The notes under the pieces were generated by a model. It saw nothing but the letters and a program-made list of their open reading frames with translations. It was not told where the DNA came from and made no database searches. This document shows, one piece after another, positions 48,527 to 59,600 of a DNA stretch of 64,000 bases. Made by a program: the position numbers and the translations under genes. The number at the start of each line of letters is the position of its first letter. Position 1 is the stretch's first letter. The stretch covers positions 50,381-114,380 of the forward strand of contig JAXHTS010000050.1 of the NCBI GenBank assembly GCA_034190085.1. The letters run 5' to 3'. Source of the DNA: Spirochaetota bacterium (GTDB lineage Bacteria > Spirochaetota > UBA4802 > JAFGDQ01).

Positions 48527-50974
48527 ATGAAGAATATTAAACATTATTCAGAATTCAAAAGATTGCATAGGATAAGAATCTGGCTAATTATCTTTTTTGT
48601 AGTAACTGGTTTTTCTATATTTAGCTGTAGTAACATTGATGATAAATATCCTCCGATTGCTCCCTCTGGACTTCAAGCAGAGGCATCTTCTTCAAGCCAG
48701 ATAGATCTTATGTGGGTTGATAACTCGACAAATGAATTGGGATTCAGCATAGAGAGAAAGACATTGAGCGAGGATTACAGTGTAATCGGTACTTCTGAGG
48801 TAAATGAAACATCATATATTGATAGCAGATTGGCCGCTAATCAAACATATTACTATAGAGTAAGAGCCTATAACAATGCTGGTTATTCTTTTTACTCCAA
48901 TGAGGATAGCGCTACTACTTTAGCGGAATCGGAACGATGGAGGGTATTGCCGATCAGGTCGGAGGAAGAATACGATCAGGGAAAGATAGGTGGCGAGGCT
49001 GAACAGCATCCTCACAGCATTGCAAGAAGTCGTTCCAACCCTGATATAATTTATCTGTCGCATGATGTAGCCCAGCTCTGGAAGAGCGTTGATGCTGGTG
49101 AAACATGGGAAAAACCGCTGGGGATAGGCCTTTGGCTGAATAATGGACAGTCGATTGAGGTTGATCCCGTTGATCCGAACACAGTATTTTTTATTGTTGC
49201 TCATTCCTATAACTGGCTGGCTGAGGATTATGAGGGGCTTTATCGTTCATTGGATGCAGGAGAAACATGGGAATTTGTGTTGCAGACTGACACAAATTAT
49301 GATTCCGGCATTCATAGAATTCATAGACACAATATAGCCTATGACCTTGCAAGTGTTGGCATTGATTCAGCCAACCGGTGGTATGCCGCCTTCCCTGATA
49401 ATGGATTATTCAGATCAGATGACGGCGGGTCCAACTGGACTCTTGCAAGCAGTCTTGCGGGTCATTCAATAGTATATGCGGTTGAGGCTCATCCAAGTGA
49501 TGGACAAACCCTTTATCTGGCATCAAGTGAGGGCTTATTCGTTAGTTTCGATCAAGGTGCTGATCTTCAAGTTCTAGGAGATCTACCAAATGGAGCAGTC
49601 TCGTCAATTGCCATCCATCCTCAAAATCCACAGACAATCTATACAACAATAAAGGGGGATGGGCTTTACCGTTCTTCCAATGGCGGGGCTAATTTTATTG
49701 AGATTAGGGATTTTGATGCATCCAGAGTATTTATTAATCACGGGCATCCGGATGTGCTTTATCTCGTTGGTATATCGGATAACACAATAACAACACACGA
49801 TGGTGGAATGACATGGATTGAGGATATGGTAACTGAGCCTGCTCCTGGTCTTGGCAGGGGAGGATCATGGAAATCAAGGATAGCTGGCGAGTTGTCGGGG
49901 ATAGTGCCAAATCCTAACGATCCGGATGAGGCAGTCGCATATTCGAGAGCAACTCTCTGGAAGACAACAGACGGGGGTCACATCTTTGCAGACAGCTCAA
50001 CACTCTTTACGGGATTCGCCTGGAGTTGGTGGAACAAGGGGGCTGCCTTTGATCCTTATAATCCTGAAAGAATTGCCTTCTTTAACTGTGATGTAGGTAT
50101 GGTCATTACACATAATGAAGGTGACTTTTTTGAACAGAGAAATGCTCAGGCATGGGATTGGTATTCAAGTGGATATATCTCATGGATAGGAACATACGCG
50201 GGAGCAATTCAGCCTGTGCCAGACTCAGTGATCATTGTAGCCTCAGTTGGAGGGTACTTTGACACTCAACTGATGCGTTCAACGGATGAAGGCGAAACAT
50301 GGGAATTGGTCACAACTGAGAGCGAGCAGAACCTATTCATAGCCTTCCATCCAGATGAGTCAAGTCTCGTCTACGCGGGGAATAAGATATCCTATGATGC
50401 TGGAGAAACATTTGAAAATGTTGATTTTGGACAATATAATAATTATAGTCCTTCAATTCTTGGAATGTGTCTTTCTGATCCGGATACCATCTACGCAATG
50501 GATAGCGGAAGATACCGAATTTTGCGATCTGATGACAGGGGGCTCAATTGGTATCTATATGTTCAACCAGGATGGAGATTCAGGAGATTGGATTCTCTTC
50601 CCACATTCGCGGTTGATCCTGTTGATTGCGATAAAATCTATACACTGTTCAGTGATTATGATCTTGCTATATTCAATGGTATTGAATGGAGAAGCACAGG
50701 TGTATTGGGACTTTCCGGGGGCGAGGAATTGGGAAATTTCGTAAGGTCAGTAGCAATTGATCCAGACAATTCTGATGTAATTTATGCGGGCATGTCAGCA
50801 TCCGGGGGCCCATGTATATTCAGAAGTCTGGATGGTGGATTAACATGGGAGGATATTACATATAATCAACCAAGAACCGGGGTTAATGCTATGGCTGTAA
50901 ATCCGCATACAAGCGAGCTTTACAGGGGCAGCGCATTTGGGACATGGATATTCCCAGCTCCTCCTTCGATGTAA
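48527..50974 (+). CDS. Lipoprotein: FnIII plus Asp-box beta-propeller (sortilin/BNR-like)
   Basis: An 815-residue lipoprotein with a lipobox (IFSC) and cysteine at residue 34. Residues about 45-130 are a fibronectin III domain close to those of the two upstream genes (APSGLQAEASSSSQIDLMWVDNS). The rest carries about eleven Asp-box repeats (SVDAGETW, SLDAGETW, SDDGGSNW, SSNGGANF, TTDGGHIF, STDEGETW, SYDAGETF, SDDRGLNW, SLDGGLTW among them). These form a beta-propeller as in sialidases, sortilin or xyloglucanases. Catalytic residues of a glycosidase are not recognised. A GGGGGG just before the ATG is the ribosome site. The gene lies 248 bases after its neighbour. Confidence 0.8.
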   Translation: MKNIKHYSEFKRLHRIRIWLIIFFVVTGFSIFSCSNIDDKYPPIAPSGLQAEASSSSQIDLMWVDNSTNELGFSIERKTLSEDYSVIGTSEVNETSYIDSRLAANQTYYYRVRAYNNAGYSFYSNEDSATTLAESERWRVLPIRSEEEYDQGKIGGEAEQHPHSIARSRSNPDIIYLSHDVAQLWKSVDAGETWEKPLGIGLWLNNGQSIEVDPVDPNTVFFIVAHSYNWLAEDYEGLYRSLDAGETWEFVLQTDTNYDSGIHRIHRHNIAYDLASVGIDSANRWYAAFPDNGLFRSDDGGSNWTLASSLAGHSIVYAVEAHPSDGQTLYLASSEGLFVSFDQGADLQVLGDLPNGAVSSIAIHPQNPQTIYTTIKGDGLYRSSNGGANFIEIRDFDASRVFINHGHPDVLYLVGISDNTITTHDGGMTWIEDMVTEPAPGLGRGGSWKSRIAGELSGIVPNPNDPDEAVAYSRATLWKTTDGGHIFADSSTLFTGFAWSWWNKGAAFDPYNPERIAFFNCDVGMVITHNEGDFFEQRNAQAWDWYSSGYISWIGTYAGAIQPVPDSVIIVASVGGYFDTQLMRSTDEGETWELVTTESEQNLFIAFHPDESSLVYAGNKISYDAGETFENVDFGQYNNYSPSILGMCLSDPDTIYAMDSGRYRILRSDDRGLNWYLYVQPGWRFRRLDSLPTFAVDPVDCDKIYTLFSDYDLAIFNGIEWRSTGVLGLSGGEELGNFVRSVAIDPDNSDVIYAGMSASGGPCIFRSLDGGLTWEDITYNQPRTGVNAMAVNPHTSELYRGSAFGTWIFPAPPSM

Positions 50975-51095
50975 ATATTGATGATTATTAATTAGCCAAA
51001 CCACCTATCTTTCTCAAATCTTTACAATTCTTCCTGCACCATATCTTTGCTGATTTCAGATAATCCTTTTATATTTTTTACAGCTATGGGATTTT

Positions 51096-51136
51096 TAGAC
51101 GAAAGGCGTCTATTTAACTATTACATTTAATGTAAT
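51096..51136 (+). terminator. Two short hairpins after the propeller gene
   Basis: TAGACG/CGTCTA (51096-51101 with 51107-51112) with loop AAAGG, then ATTACAT/ATGTAAT (51120-51126 with 51130-51136). T runs are short. Possible weak terminator of the lipoprotein cluster. Confidence 0.4.
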
Positions 51137-51240
51137 TTCCAAAATGCTCTTGTGTTTCAATTACTTTAACATAAATATATACACTATGGTTAAAGCCTCC
51201 TTGATTATCAGTATAGGAATGAAAGGATTGAGACGGGCAG

Positions 51241-51471
51241 ATGAGTAAGGAGAATATCGATATCAGATATAGAATCTATTGGGTGATTGGTGGAATATTA
51301 TCATCATTATTGTATTATTCAGGTATTACATGGGTTTACCTTATATATCGAAAGAGGGTATTAAAACGATTTAGGACCATTGTTCTCACATATCACAGGA
51401 TTAGAGATGATGATATTGATCCCTATTTCTTCCTTATGCGATGTCAGATAATCAATGATATATTTATCTAA
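51241..51471 (+). pseudogene. Polysaccharide deacetylase, N-terminal fragment
   Basis: Seventy-six codons encode a membrane helix (VIGGILSSLLYYSGITWVYLIY) and then KRFRTIVLTYHRIRDDDIDPY, the opening strand and first motif of polysaccharide deacetylase (NodB) domains (LTYHRI..DD). The frame ends soon after, so the metal-binding HxxxH and the rest of the barrel are missing. The region behind it is not coding. I read it as the start of a membrane-anchored deacetylase truncated by deletion. A terminator lies 45 bases downstream. Confidence 0.6.
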
Positions 51472-51515
51472 GCTAAGTTTAGATTAAGACTTATGATGGA
51501 ATAAGAATTATGTAT

Positions 51516-51549
51516 GTAGACTATTTTAAATAATTAGTCTACTTTTTTT
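51516..51549 (+). terminator. Intrinsic terminator
   Basis: GTAGACTA (51516-51523) pairs perfectly with TAGTCTAC (51535-51542) over an 11-base loop and is followed by seven Ts. It closes the transcript of the deacetylase fragment or an earlier gene. Confidence 0.8.
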
Positions 51550-51904
51550 ATTGACCAGTAGTACTCACAATTTATCATAGTATAAAAGAATTTAATATAA
51601 TACAATTAATGTATATCTGTCTCAAGGGATGTTTAAACTCATAAAACGATTTAGTGTTAATTATTAGTCAATTTTATAGTTACCAGTAGGGTGTATTTCA
51701 TTTGTGGCTCCAGGTATATTCATTTTCACTCAGTGAAAAATCCATAGGAAATTCTTATAATAAAAGATAATGTTGATCAATTATTGATATACATCACAAT
51801 ATCCTTCCCTGAGATTGCATTGGAAATTATGAGTGGTTATGTAGACATCATTTAATCTAAAATCCTGATAGGGGAGTATAAAGAAATTAACATTGGAGAA
51901 TATT
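51550..51904. other. Intergenic region before the giant lipoprotein
   Basis: No gene seen. It must contain the promoter of the following gene; no box stands out. TTGGAGAA at about 51893 is that gene's ribosome site. Confidence 0.4.
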
Positions 51905-54900
51905 ATGATTAAATGGAATTATTTTATGATATTTTTTCTGCCTATGATCTTGTCCTTCTTTTTCTGCTCTGCTGATGATCTCACATACTTTCAAAATAAT
52001 GATCCAGACCCAGAATTCAAGCTTTTTAATATACTTGATGATTATCCAGCCCTAAGGAGCGCTTTCAATCCCATTGATCAGCGCAGGTTTAATAGACTTC
52101 TATCAAACTCGATTAATAATAAGCTGATAGAAACAAAGGATATTCTTTTCCTCACTCAAGATCTCTTTGATGATCCTGATCATCCTGTGACTGATTCTAT
52201 AGCATACATAAGAAGTATTCTCTATCAAATCATAAATCAGGATCTTTTGGATATCGATCCTCTTTCATCCAATAATGACTTATCAGAGGATTATGAAGGT
52301 TATGCAAGTGATTTCTATAGGTTTTGCGATTTGATTTCTGATAGTGATATTGCATTGTCAGAGGACTTGATCCCAATTATACAGAAGCTGATCAGTTATA
52401 TTAAGGATACCTATAAAGGTGATGAACTTGAGGACGTGATTTCTGACTTAGTCAGTTTTCTGAGGAGTAACGAGGGATATATATGGAGGGATAATGAGAA
52501 TGACTTAGGCGAGGATATGGGTAAGCTAATCTTTCAGTTAAATGAGAATATGTGGCTCGATAAGGATGATAATCTCATAACCAATAATTTAGAAATTGAT
52601 GATATAGGGGTTAAGGATACCGGAATTGGGAATACAGCTAAGGGTATAGAGGTTCTCTTATCAGGACTGAATCAGTTGTTAAGGAATGAGTCGTTTAGAC
52701 AAATTTTTTATGATATTTTACGAGAGACTGGAAGTTTGATGACAAGCTCAGTTAATGAGAAGAAGCTGAAGGATGTGATGAAGGAATATATCTATAATGT
52801 TGAGAATTATCTCGACAATGGCGGTGTGGAATATGAGAAGGATTATGGTGAATATCCAAACTTCAATCCCTATAGCGCAAATGATGAGAAGGTATATTCT
52901 GATGCTAATATTTCTAACAGCCTAAATGGATTAATGGCTGGTTTGCAATCGATATTACTCAGGTCTGATAGAGAAAATTCGATAATTTATGATAAGAATG
53001 GAAAGGCATATTTTTTAGATATTTTAGCAAAAAATTTAAGGAACATGAATTTTAATCCGGATGATCACAATAGCTGCGCCGCACACATTGAAGAGGCTGT
53101 CTATGACTTGATGCGTTTTGATACATACGGAAGGGACAGGGTAGTTGAGAGCTATAATCCCAATAAGGTTAAGGCAGGGGATGAGTCATATCCAATAAGC
53201 ATTTTGGATAAGATTTTATTACTCTCTGTTAATTCCACTACCTGGGGATGGAAGGATGCTGATACAGATGAGATTACCAATAATGCAATATTGGTCAATC
53301 CGAATGCCAAGCATGGACATGGAGAGTGGTGGGGGCACTTCACCTTGAATGATGTATTCTTCGCAGCCGGGGTAAACAATCTCTTAGGTCTTGACCTGTA
53401 CGAGATGTTGTTTACTGAAGCTATTCGGGATCATGTATTCAGGAGTATGAACTATTTTAATATTGATGAGAAAGAGCGTTACACTTTTTATTACGATCAG
53501 AATTATCCAGTTTTCGGATTTTTCGGTGGCTTTCATGCGGGAGATTACGGCATTCCGCAGGGAGGGAATCCTAGCGGTGAAGCTCACTATGAGGAGTTAA
53601 ATACTTACACTCCCTACGATGGACTGGGGCTTGGGAATAATGACCTTGCTGGTTGGTTGCTTGGGAAGGTAGTTCGAGCTATTTGGATGGGCGAGGGACC
53701 ATATTATTCGAGGGAAGGTATGATCCAGGAGGGGGATATCTATACATATTACAGACCCAATGGCAAAATATATGTAAAGATCAGAAAGCCTGATCCTGAT
53801 GATGTATCGACATGGGAATATATGTATGTTGCTGAGGAGAACGATGCTAATAGGATGTTTAATGATCCTCCAAAGGCTGCGCAATTTATTTCTGATGTTG
53901 ATTTAATATCAGATGGGGGTGTGATTCTCGATGAATCAGTTGTTATTGGGATTACAATTGATGGTGTAGATCGAAAAATAACCTTTAATAGCGGCTTATT
54001 GAATCAGAATATTGTTGTAGCTGAGATCAATGAAGTATTCTATGGTGTGTTTGATAAAAATCCATGCAGCCCGGCGGGTAAGGGCATAATGATTATTGGA
54101 GAGAATACAATCCCACCCGAAGGTAGTATAATAATCGAGGATATTTCTGGGAATGGGATTACACAACTTCTTTTACAAGGGGGAGGAGTCATAAAGGAAT
54201 TCGCTGGTCGTGAGAATCGATACTTTGAAAGACGTCTAACAGATTACTATCTAATCTCTTATAGACCCTTTCTAAGCGGTGAGGTATATTGTAATCCAGT
54301 TGATATGAGTGGTGAAGCGACAGGGCCAGGATGTATGGTGGTTAAGGAATTAATACCTGAGTATAGCCTTGATCGGGAGTGCGACACCCACGAGGAGGCG
54401 ATTTTCAGAAATTACAATTGGTTTTTCGCCGAATGGAAGATCAGAATTCCCCTCTCTCTGTATATAAATATAGGGAAAAACCTGATAACAGACCTTGTTA
54501 ATACGATCATGTGTGTGATGATTGATGAGGAGCAATGTAAGGATCCATCTCTATGGGAATGGAGGAATGCGCCTTGGGGATTGGAAATCTCCTACAATTT
54601 ATTCATGTCGCTTTTGCAAGGCATATTGCCAGATGAGATGATGAGTATTCCCTCATTCCTTGTGATTGAGGCGATTGGCGCTAACGGGCTCGCTCAATGC
54701 CAGAAAGTGCCCTATGGGAATAGATATTGGATGAAGAAAGGGATTGATGGAGAATCCAATATAATTGGCGATTATAGGTTTGATATTCGAATTGCAGAAA
54801 AAATGTTGAGTAGTGAACTGCAGATGGCGCTTGAAAATCTATTAGGTTTGCTTAATTATTATTTTTCAACTGGCTTAAGCACTTCTCTACCTCAACTCTT

Positions 54901-56662
54901 CCTTGATATTATATATGATGGTCTTGAAATTTGGGGGAATAGAATAATCCCGCCCATATTTCAGGATGGTAGGCTGGTGGTCCCCTATATCGGTAAACAT
55001 CTAATGCCTCTAGCCAAACTGGGTTTTCCACGCTGTCAAGATGTACCGGATTATGGTGAAGAATCACCCTCTGAAAACTATGATGATTATATGATTGGAT
55101 CAAGAAAGGGAGATCAACGCAAGGATGAAAATGGTGTTGTACAGTCGGCATGGGGTTTTGAGGCCACGAATGATGATCCAATTTGGAGAAATAGAAATGC
55201 CTATATGCCGTTGTTTGTATCCATCCTTTGGACTATGCGTGAACATAATTATTATGATTATTCACAGTTCAGTCCATTTAAACCAGGTGCTAGCCTAACA
55301 AAGAACGGTATAGAGTATCTGGTAGATGGTCTATTTTCTTTTCTTGTAAAACCTTCTCATCAGTACTATGAAAAGGATAATCCTGATTGTCGATATCCCC
55401 ATAATACATGGAAGCCATATATGTATGGAGGCAGGTTAAATAATAACCATCATCTTGGCGAGCGTTATTATAGGCAAAATGATGATGGTGAGCCCTATTC
55501 CTCCTATTTCTTAACAAGAAGCTTTGATGTAGCTGATCGTGATCCCAAATCGCCTTATGGTGGTTGGGGAGAGAGAAATTATTACAGAAGGGCAGATGTT
55601 AGGAATTTGCTGAATATAATGATTGACAGCGATCCATTCGCATCCAATCCAAGCAGGTGTGATGGTTTGCTTCCGATGCTTCTGTATTATGACTCATCCA
55701 ATTTTACTAATGATCCAGAGAATAAGTCAAATACAAGACTTTTAAGTCATATATTTAGATTGTTATACGAACTCGCTGATTCACAATATGATGATCCGGG
55801 TACATACGATGAAAGTGATTATAGGACTTGGGGGGCGCGACGAAAACTGTGCTATAGCCTTGAGCAGATTGTTACAGGAATTAAGGTGCAAAGGGAATTT
55901 GTGTGGGCAGTAAACGAAATAAACCATAAGGAGATGATTCGTCCAGATTGGATGTATTCACAGGATGAGAATGGGACCCCCCTACCAATCCGTAATAATG
56001 ATATCCTTTTCGAGGTCGCTGGATTTCCTGATCACATGTCTATATATGATCATAATTGGGGTAACTTTAATAGACTGATGGATGCCCTTGGAGAACTACT
56101 GAGCAATAATGGCGAGACTGGTGGTGAATATAATACTTTAGAGAACCTAATATCTTTTATTGATAAAATTTTTACCAGAATAGATACAAATGATGATCAT
56201 ATACGTGGGCTTCGTCATACACTTGGATCTGCCTTTACAATATTCAATCGAGGAGAGTGGGAGTATCCGGATCAATTCGCTCATCTACTGGAAAGGGAGT
56301 TGTCTGAGATTCTCGAAACTTTTCAGGGGCATTATGACAATCTTTTCATTATTGCTGAAGCAATAATGCTGGATTATTATGACGATAGAGGTTTTATGGA
56401 ATATTTTTTTAGGAATCTCAAGTCAAGTTATCCAACAAGGGATGTCTATGAACAATTCTACGACTTTTTAGGTCTTGATATTGTGAAGAGACCCGATTCC
56501 GCTCTCTGGAGTGAGCTTGCAGAGATATTAATTGATTTCGCAGAGATGATAGAGGAGGATGAACAACCAGGATGGATAGAAGAGGGACACTTTTATTCAA
56601 ATAAATATCTTTTAGATAACTCAAATCCATTCAGAGCTGTTGGCGAACTCTTATCCTGGTAA
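51905..56662 (+). CDS. Very large lipoprotein, unknown function
   Basis: A protein of 1585 residues from the ATG at 51905, which has GGAG seven bases upstream (a TTG at 51893 overlaps that site). The signal ends near SFFFCSADD, a loose lipobox with a cysteine at residue 21. The mature protein is acidic and aromatic-rich (many Asp, Tyr, Trp, Asn). Parts are helical (for example residues about 30-350), others rich in glycine and aromatic residues (YGDYGIPQGGNP-like stretches, YFERRLTDYYLISYRPF). I recognise no domain, repeat or catalytic motif. Two cysteine-bearing segments (GPGCMVVKEL and SLDRECDTHEE) lie near the middle. It converges with the RND gene (37 bases between the stops). I treat it as a surface or periplasmic protein typical of spirochaete-like genomes. 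Confidence 0.75.
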   Translation: MIKWNYFMIFFLPMILSFFFCSADDLTYFQNNDPDPEFKLFNILDDYPALRSAFNPIDQRRFNRLLSNSINNKLIETKDILFLTQDLFDDPDHPVTDSIAYIRSILYQIINQDLLDIDPLSSNNDLSEDYEGYASDFYRFCDLISDSDIALSEDLIPIIQKLISYIKDTYKGDELEDVISDLVSFLRSNEGYIWRDNENDLGEDMGKLIFQLNENMWLDKDDNLITNNLEIDDIGVKDTGIGNTAKGIEVLLSGLNQLLRNESFRQIFYDILRETGSLMTSSVNEKKLKDVMKEYIYNVENYLDNGGVEYEKDYGEYPNFNPYSANDEKVYSDANISNSLNGLMAGLQSILLRSDRENSIIYDKNGKAYFLDILAKNLRNMNFNPDDHNSCAAHIEEAVYDLMRFDTYGRDRVVESYNPNKVKAGDESYPISILDKILLLSVNSTTWGWKDADTDEITNNAILVNPNAKHGHGEWWGHFTLNDVFFAAGVNNLLGLDLYEMLFTEAIRDHVFRSMNYFNIDEKERYTFYYDQNYPVFGFFGGFHAGDYGIPQGGNPSGEAHYEELNTYTPYDGLGLGNNDLAGWLLGKVVRAIWMGEGPYYSREGMIQEGDIYTYYRPNGKIYVKIRKPDPDDVSTWEYMYVAEENDANRMFNDPPKAAQFISDVDLISDGGVILDESVVIGITIDGVDRKITFNSGLLNQNIVVAEINEVFYGVFDKNPCSPAGKGIMIIGENTIPPEGSIIIEDISGNGITQLLLQGGGVIKEFAGRENRYFERRLTDYYLISYRPFLSGEVYCNPVDMSGEATGPGCMVVKELIPEYSLDRECDTHEEAIFRNYNWFFAEWKIRIPLSLYINIGKNLITDLVNTIMCVMIDEEQCKDPSLWEWRNAPWGLEISYNLFMSLLQGILPDEMMSIPSFLVIEAIGANGLAQCQKVPYGNRYWMKKGIDGESNIIGDYRFDIRIAEKMLSSELQMALENLLGLLNYYFSTGLSTSLPQLFLDIIYDGLEIWGNRIIPPIFQDGRLVVPYIGKHLMPLAKLGFPRCQDVPDYGEESPSENYDDYMIGSRKGDQRKDENGVVQSAWGFEATNDDPIWRNRNAYMPLFVSILWTMREHNYYDYSQFSPFKPGASLTKNGIEYLVDGLFSFLVKPSHQYYEKDNPDCRYPHNTWKPYMYGGRLNNNHHLGERYYRQNDDGEPYSSYFLTRSFDVADRDPKSPYGGWGERNYYRRADVRNLLNIMIDSDPFASNPSRCDGLLPMLLYYDSSNFTNDPENKSNTRLLSHIFRLLYELADSQYDDPGTYDESDYRTWGARRKLCYSLEQIVTGIKVQREFVWAVNEINHKEMIRPDWMYSQDENGTPLPIRNNDILFEVAGFPDHMSIYDHNWGNFNRLMDALGELLSNNGETGGEYNTLENLISFIDKIFTRIDTNDDHIRGLRHTLGSAFTIFNRGEWEYPDQFAHLLERELSEILETFQGHYDNLFIIAEAIMLDYYDDRGFMEYFFRNLKSSYPTRDVYEQFYDFLGLDIVKRPDSALWSELAEILIDFAEMIEEDEQPGWIEEGHFYSNKYLLDNSNPFRAVGELLSW

Positions 56663-56698
56663 TAATAGATTATGCATTTTTAGTATTCAGGACTTTCA

Positions 56699-59600
56699 TC
56701 ATTTTTTTGATCGAGTTTTCTTTGAAGGGATTGCTGTTGAATCATTGATTTGCTTGGTGCTATATATCTCGCCACTCATATGTATTCCTACAAAGGAGGC
56801 GATTTTAGCTGTAGCCCCTTTGATATCCTCTGCAATATGATAAAAGCTTGGAATCAGGATCAGTGTAATAAAGGTTGCAAAGATTAGACCATATCCAAAG
56901 GCTAGGGCAAGGGGTGCGACAAAATAATCCTTTCCTCCTATGCTGTAAATCGTCGGGAACAGGGCCAGCACTGTAGTGCCTGTTGTGAGGAGCACTGGGC
57001 GCAAACGGATTACACCTCCCTCGATAAGGGCATCCTTTAGAGACAATCCCTCATCCCTTAGATTATTTATAAACCTTACAAGTACCAGGGTATTGCTCAC
57101 GATCACTCCAGCGAGGCTGAATACACCAAGTGTGCTCATAAATGACATAGGCTCACCATGTAACCAGAGGGCAATGACAACCCCAACAAGAGAAAAGGGA
57201 ATTGCAATCATAACAACTACTGGAAGCATCAATGATCCAAAGAATACCGCAATAATGATATAAATCACTATTAGAGCATAGAGGAAGAGGATTCTCAATT
57301 CCCTCATGTTCTCGTCTGTATCCTCCTTCTCTCCACCATAGGAAACTGTATAATTCGGATAGCGATCACCAATATCTTGAAACCTCTTTGCCAGCATTTC
57401 GTTCACTTCTAATGATGTAATAATATCCGTATTGACCTCAGCCTGCACCTGGACAAGGCGCTTATAGTTTAGCCTGTTTATCTGAGTATATCCGGGTTGT
57501 TTTATTACTTTAGTAACCATTGAAAGTGGAATTAGTCCTCCCTTCTGATTTGCTATCATTACTTTATTAAGACTCTGTTTCATCTTACGTGCTTTTTCAG
57601 GGAAGCGTACCCTGATATCAATGTCCTCCTCATCGTTTCGCACACTACTGGCTATTGCGCCTTCAAAGGAAGAATTTAAGGCAATTGCAGCGTCAAACAT
57701 GGACACACCGGTACGTGATGCCATAACCTCATTAATTTGATATCTATATTCCTGTTTCCCTTCTTCTAAATCCATGGTTATGTCGATAACACCATCTATG
57801 CTGTTCAAGTAGTCCATATATTCATGTGCAATTTTTTTAAGCATTGAGAATTCCTTACCCTGTATCTCTACATTTACGGGTTTGCCGATAGGGGGGCCAT
57901 TACTCATTAACTCAAATTCAAAGGAGATCTTTTTGGATATTAATCCATCTTCCTGTGCCTTTAAGACCACTTTACGAACCTCATTTAAAATATCATTAGC
58001 CATTCTATTTCGTTCCTTCTCAGGGACTAGGTAACCCAGTATCATAGACTTATGAGTGCCCTCGCCTGGTTGTGGATCAATCAGCAGATACTGAATTCTA
58101 CCCACTATAGCATGTAAGTCAGTAATCTCATCCTTCGGAACTGTGGATATGATTATTTTCTCTAGCTTCTTTATTTCCCTAAGATTAGCATCTAAATTCG
58201 TTTCCTGCGGCATCTTTATCTTAATCATAAATATCTCTTCACCCCCACCCGGCATGAAGACGAATCCAATAACATTGCTAAGATATAACGATATACCAAG
58301 AAGAATAACTAAAATAGCTGTAGTTATATATCGATGATTGAGTATCCAAGTGAGGATTTTCTTGTATACTGCCTGAATCTTACCGAAATAACCCTTCTCA
58401 AAATACTCATCCTCCTTTATTAAATCATTATTTCTATTTTTTTTATGATTTTCCTTTGAAAACATATCAAGGTGAATGGGCATTATGAACATAGCAATGA
58501 TCCATGATGCTGTTAAACACATCATTAGAACAATCGGGATTCCCTTTATAAACTTGCCCATAAGGCCTGTAAGTAGAAGAAGGGGTGCAAAGGCTGCGCA
58601 TATGCATAATAGGGTTACTGTAACAGGCCAGAAGACCTCAGCTACACCATTTTCAATGGCTTCAGTTCTTAAAAGGCCCTTTTCCATATATCTGTGACTG
58701 TTCTCTGAAACAACGATGCCAAAATCCACTATCATACCAAGAACCATTATCATGCCGAACATGCTGACAACATTTAGGGTTATATCTCCAAGCTTCATTC
58801 CGAAAAAGGCTGCCATAAATGCCACAGGTATACTGAAAGTCACAATAGTTGACATTCGCAGGCCAAGAAGGAGCATCAAGATGAGTGCAAGTAGTATAAA
58901 ACCTGATATCGCGTTCGTCTGAATCGATTCTATGCGTTCTCTTGTAAACCTGCTTGTGTCATTAAAAGTCTCTATTACAACATAATCAGAATTCAATGGC
59001 TTATATTCTTTAAGATCCTTTTTAATCTTGTCTACAAGCCTAATCTCATCAGCACTTCTCTTCTTCCAGATCTTATAGATTATGGCTTTATTGCCATTAA
59101 ATCTCTCATAAAAATCCGCTTCCTCATAGGTATCGGTAACCGTCGCTACATCTTTTATCCTTGTAATAAAACCGGCATCATTGGAGATAATAATTGAATT
59201 CCTTATTTCATCAGCATTCTTGTATTGACCCATTGTTCGTAGGATATACTCCTTATCGCCAATTTTGAGCGATCCTCCGGGAAAATCGAGATTCCTATTT
59301 TTTAGAGTTCTAATTATATCATTCAATCCAATCCTGTACTTCTTTAACGAATTGGGATTCACCTCGACAAGATATTCCTTATCATAATAACCAAAATCCT
59401 CCACATCAGCAACGCCTTCGATATCATATAGAAAATCCTCAAGCTCATTGGCTGCTTCCCGAATTAAAGGATAGGGCACATCAGGTCTCTTGCCATATAT
59501 CGCCACGTCAATGGCTGGGGTATTGTCGAATTTAAGCTCTTTAACTAAGGGTGTTTCAGCCTTGTCAGGCAGATTCTCCACAAGCTCAACAGCATCCTTA

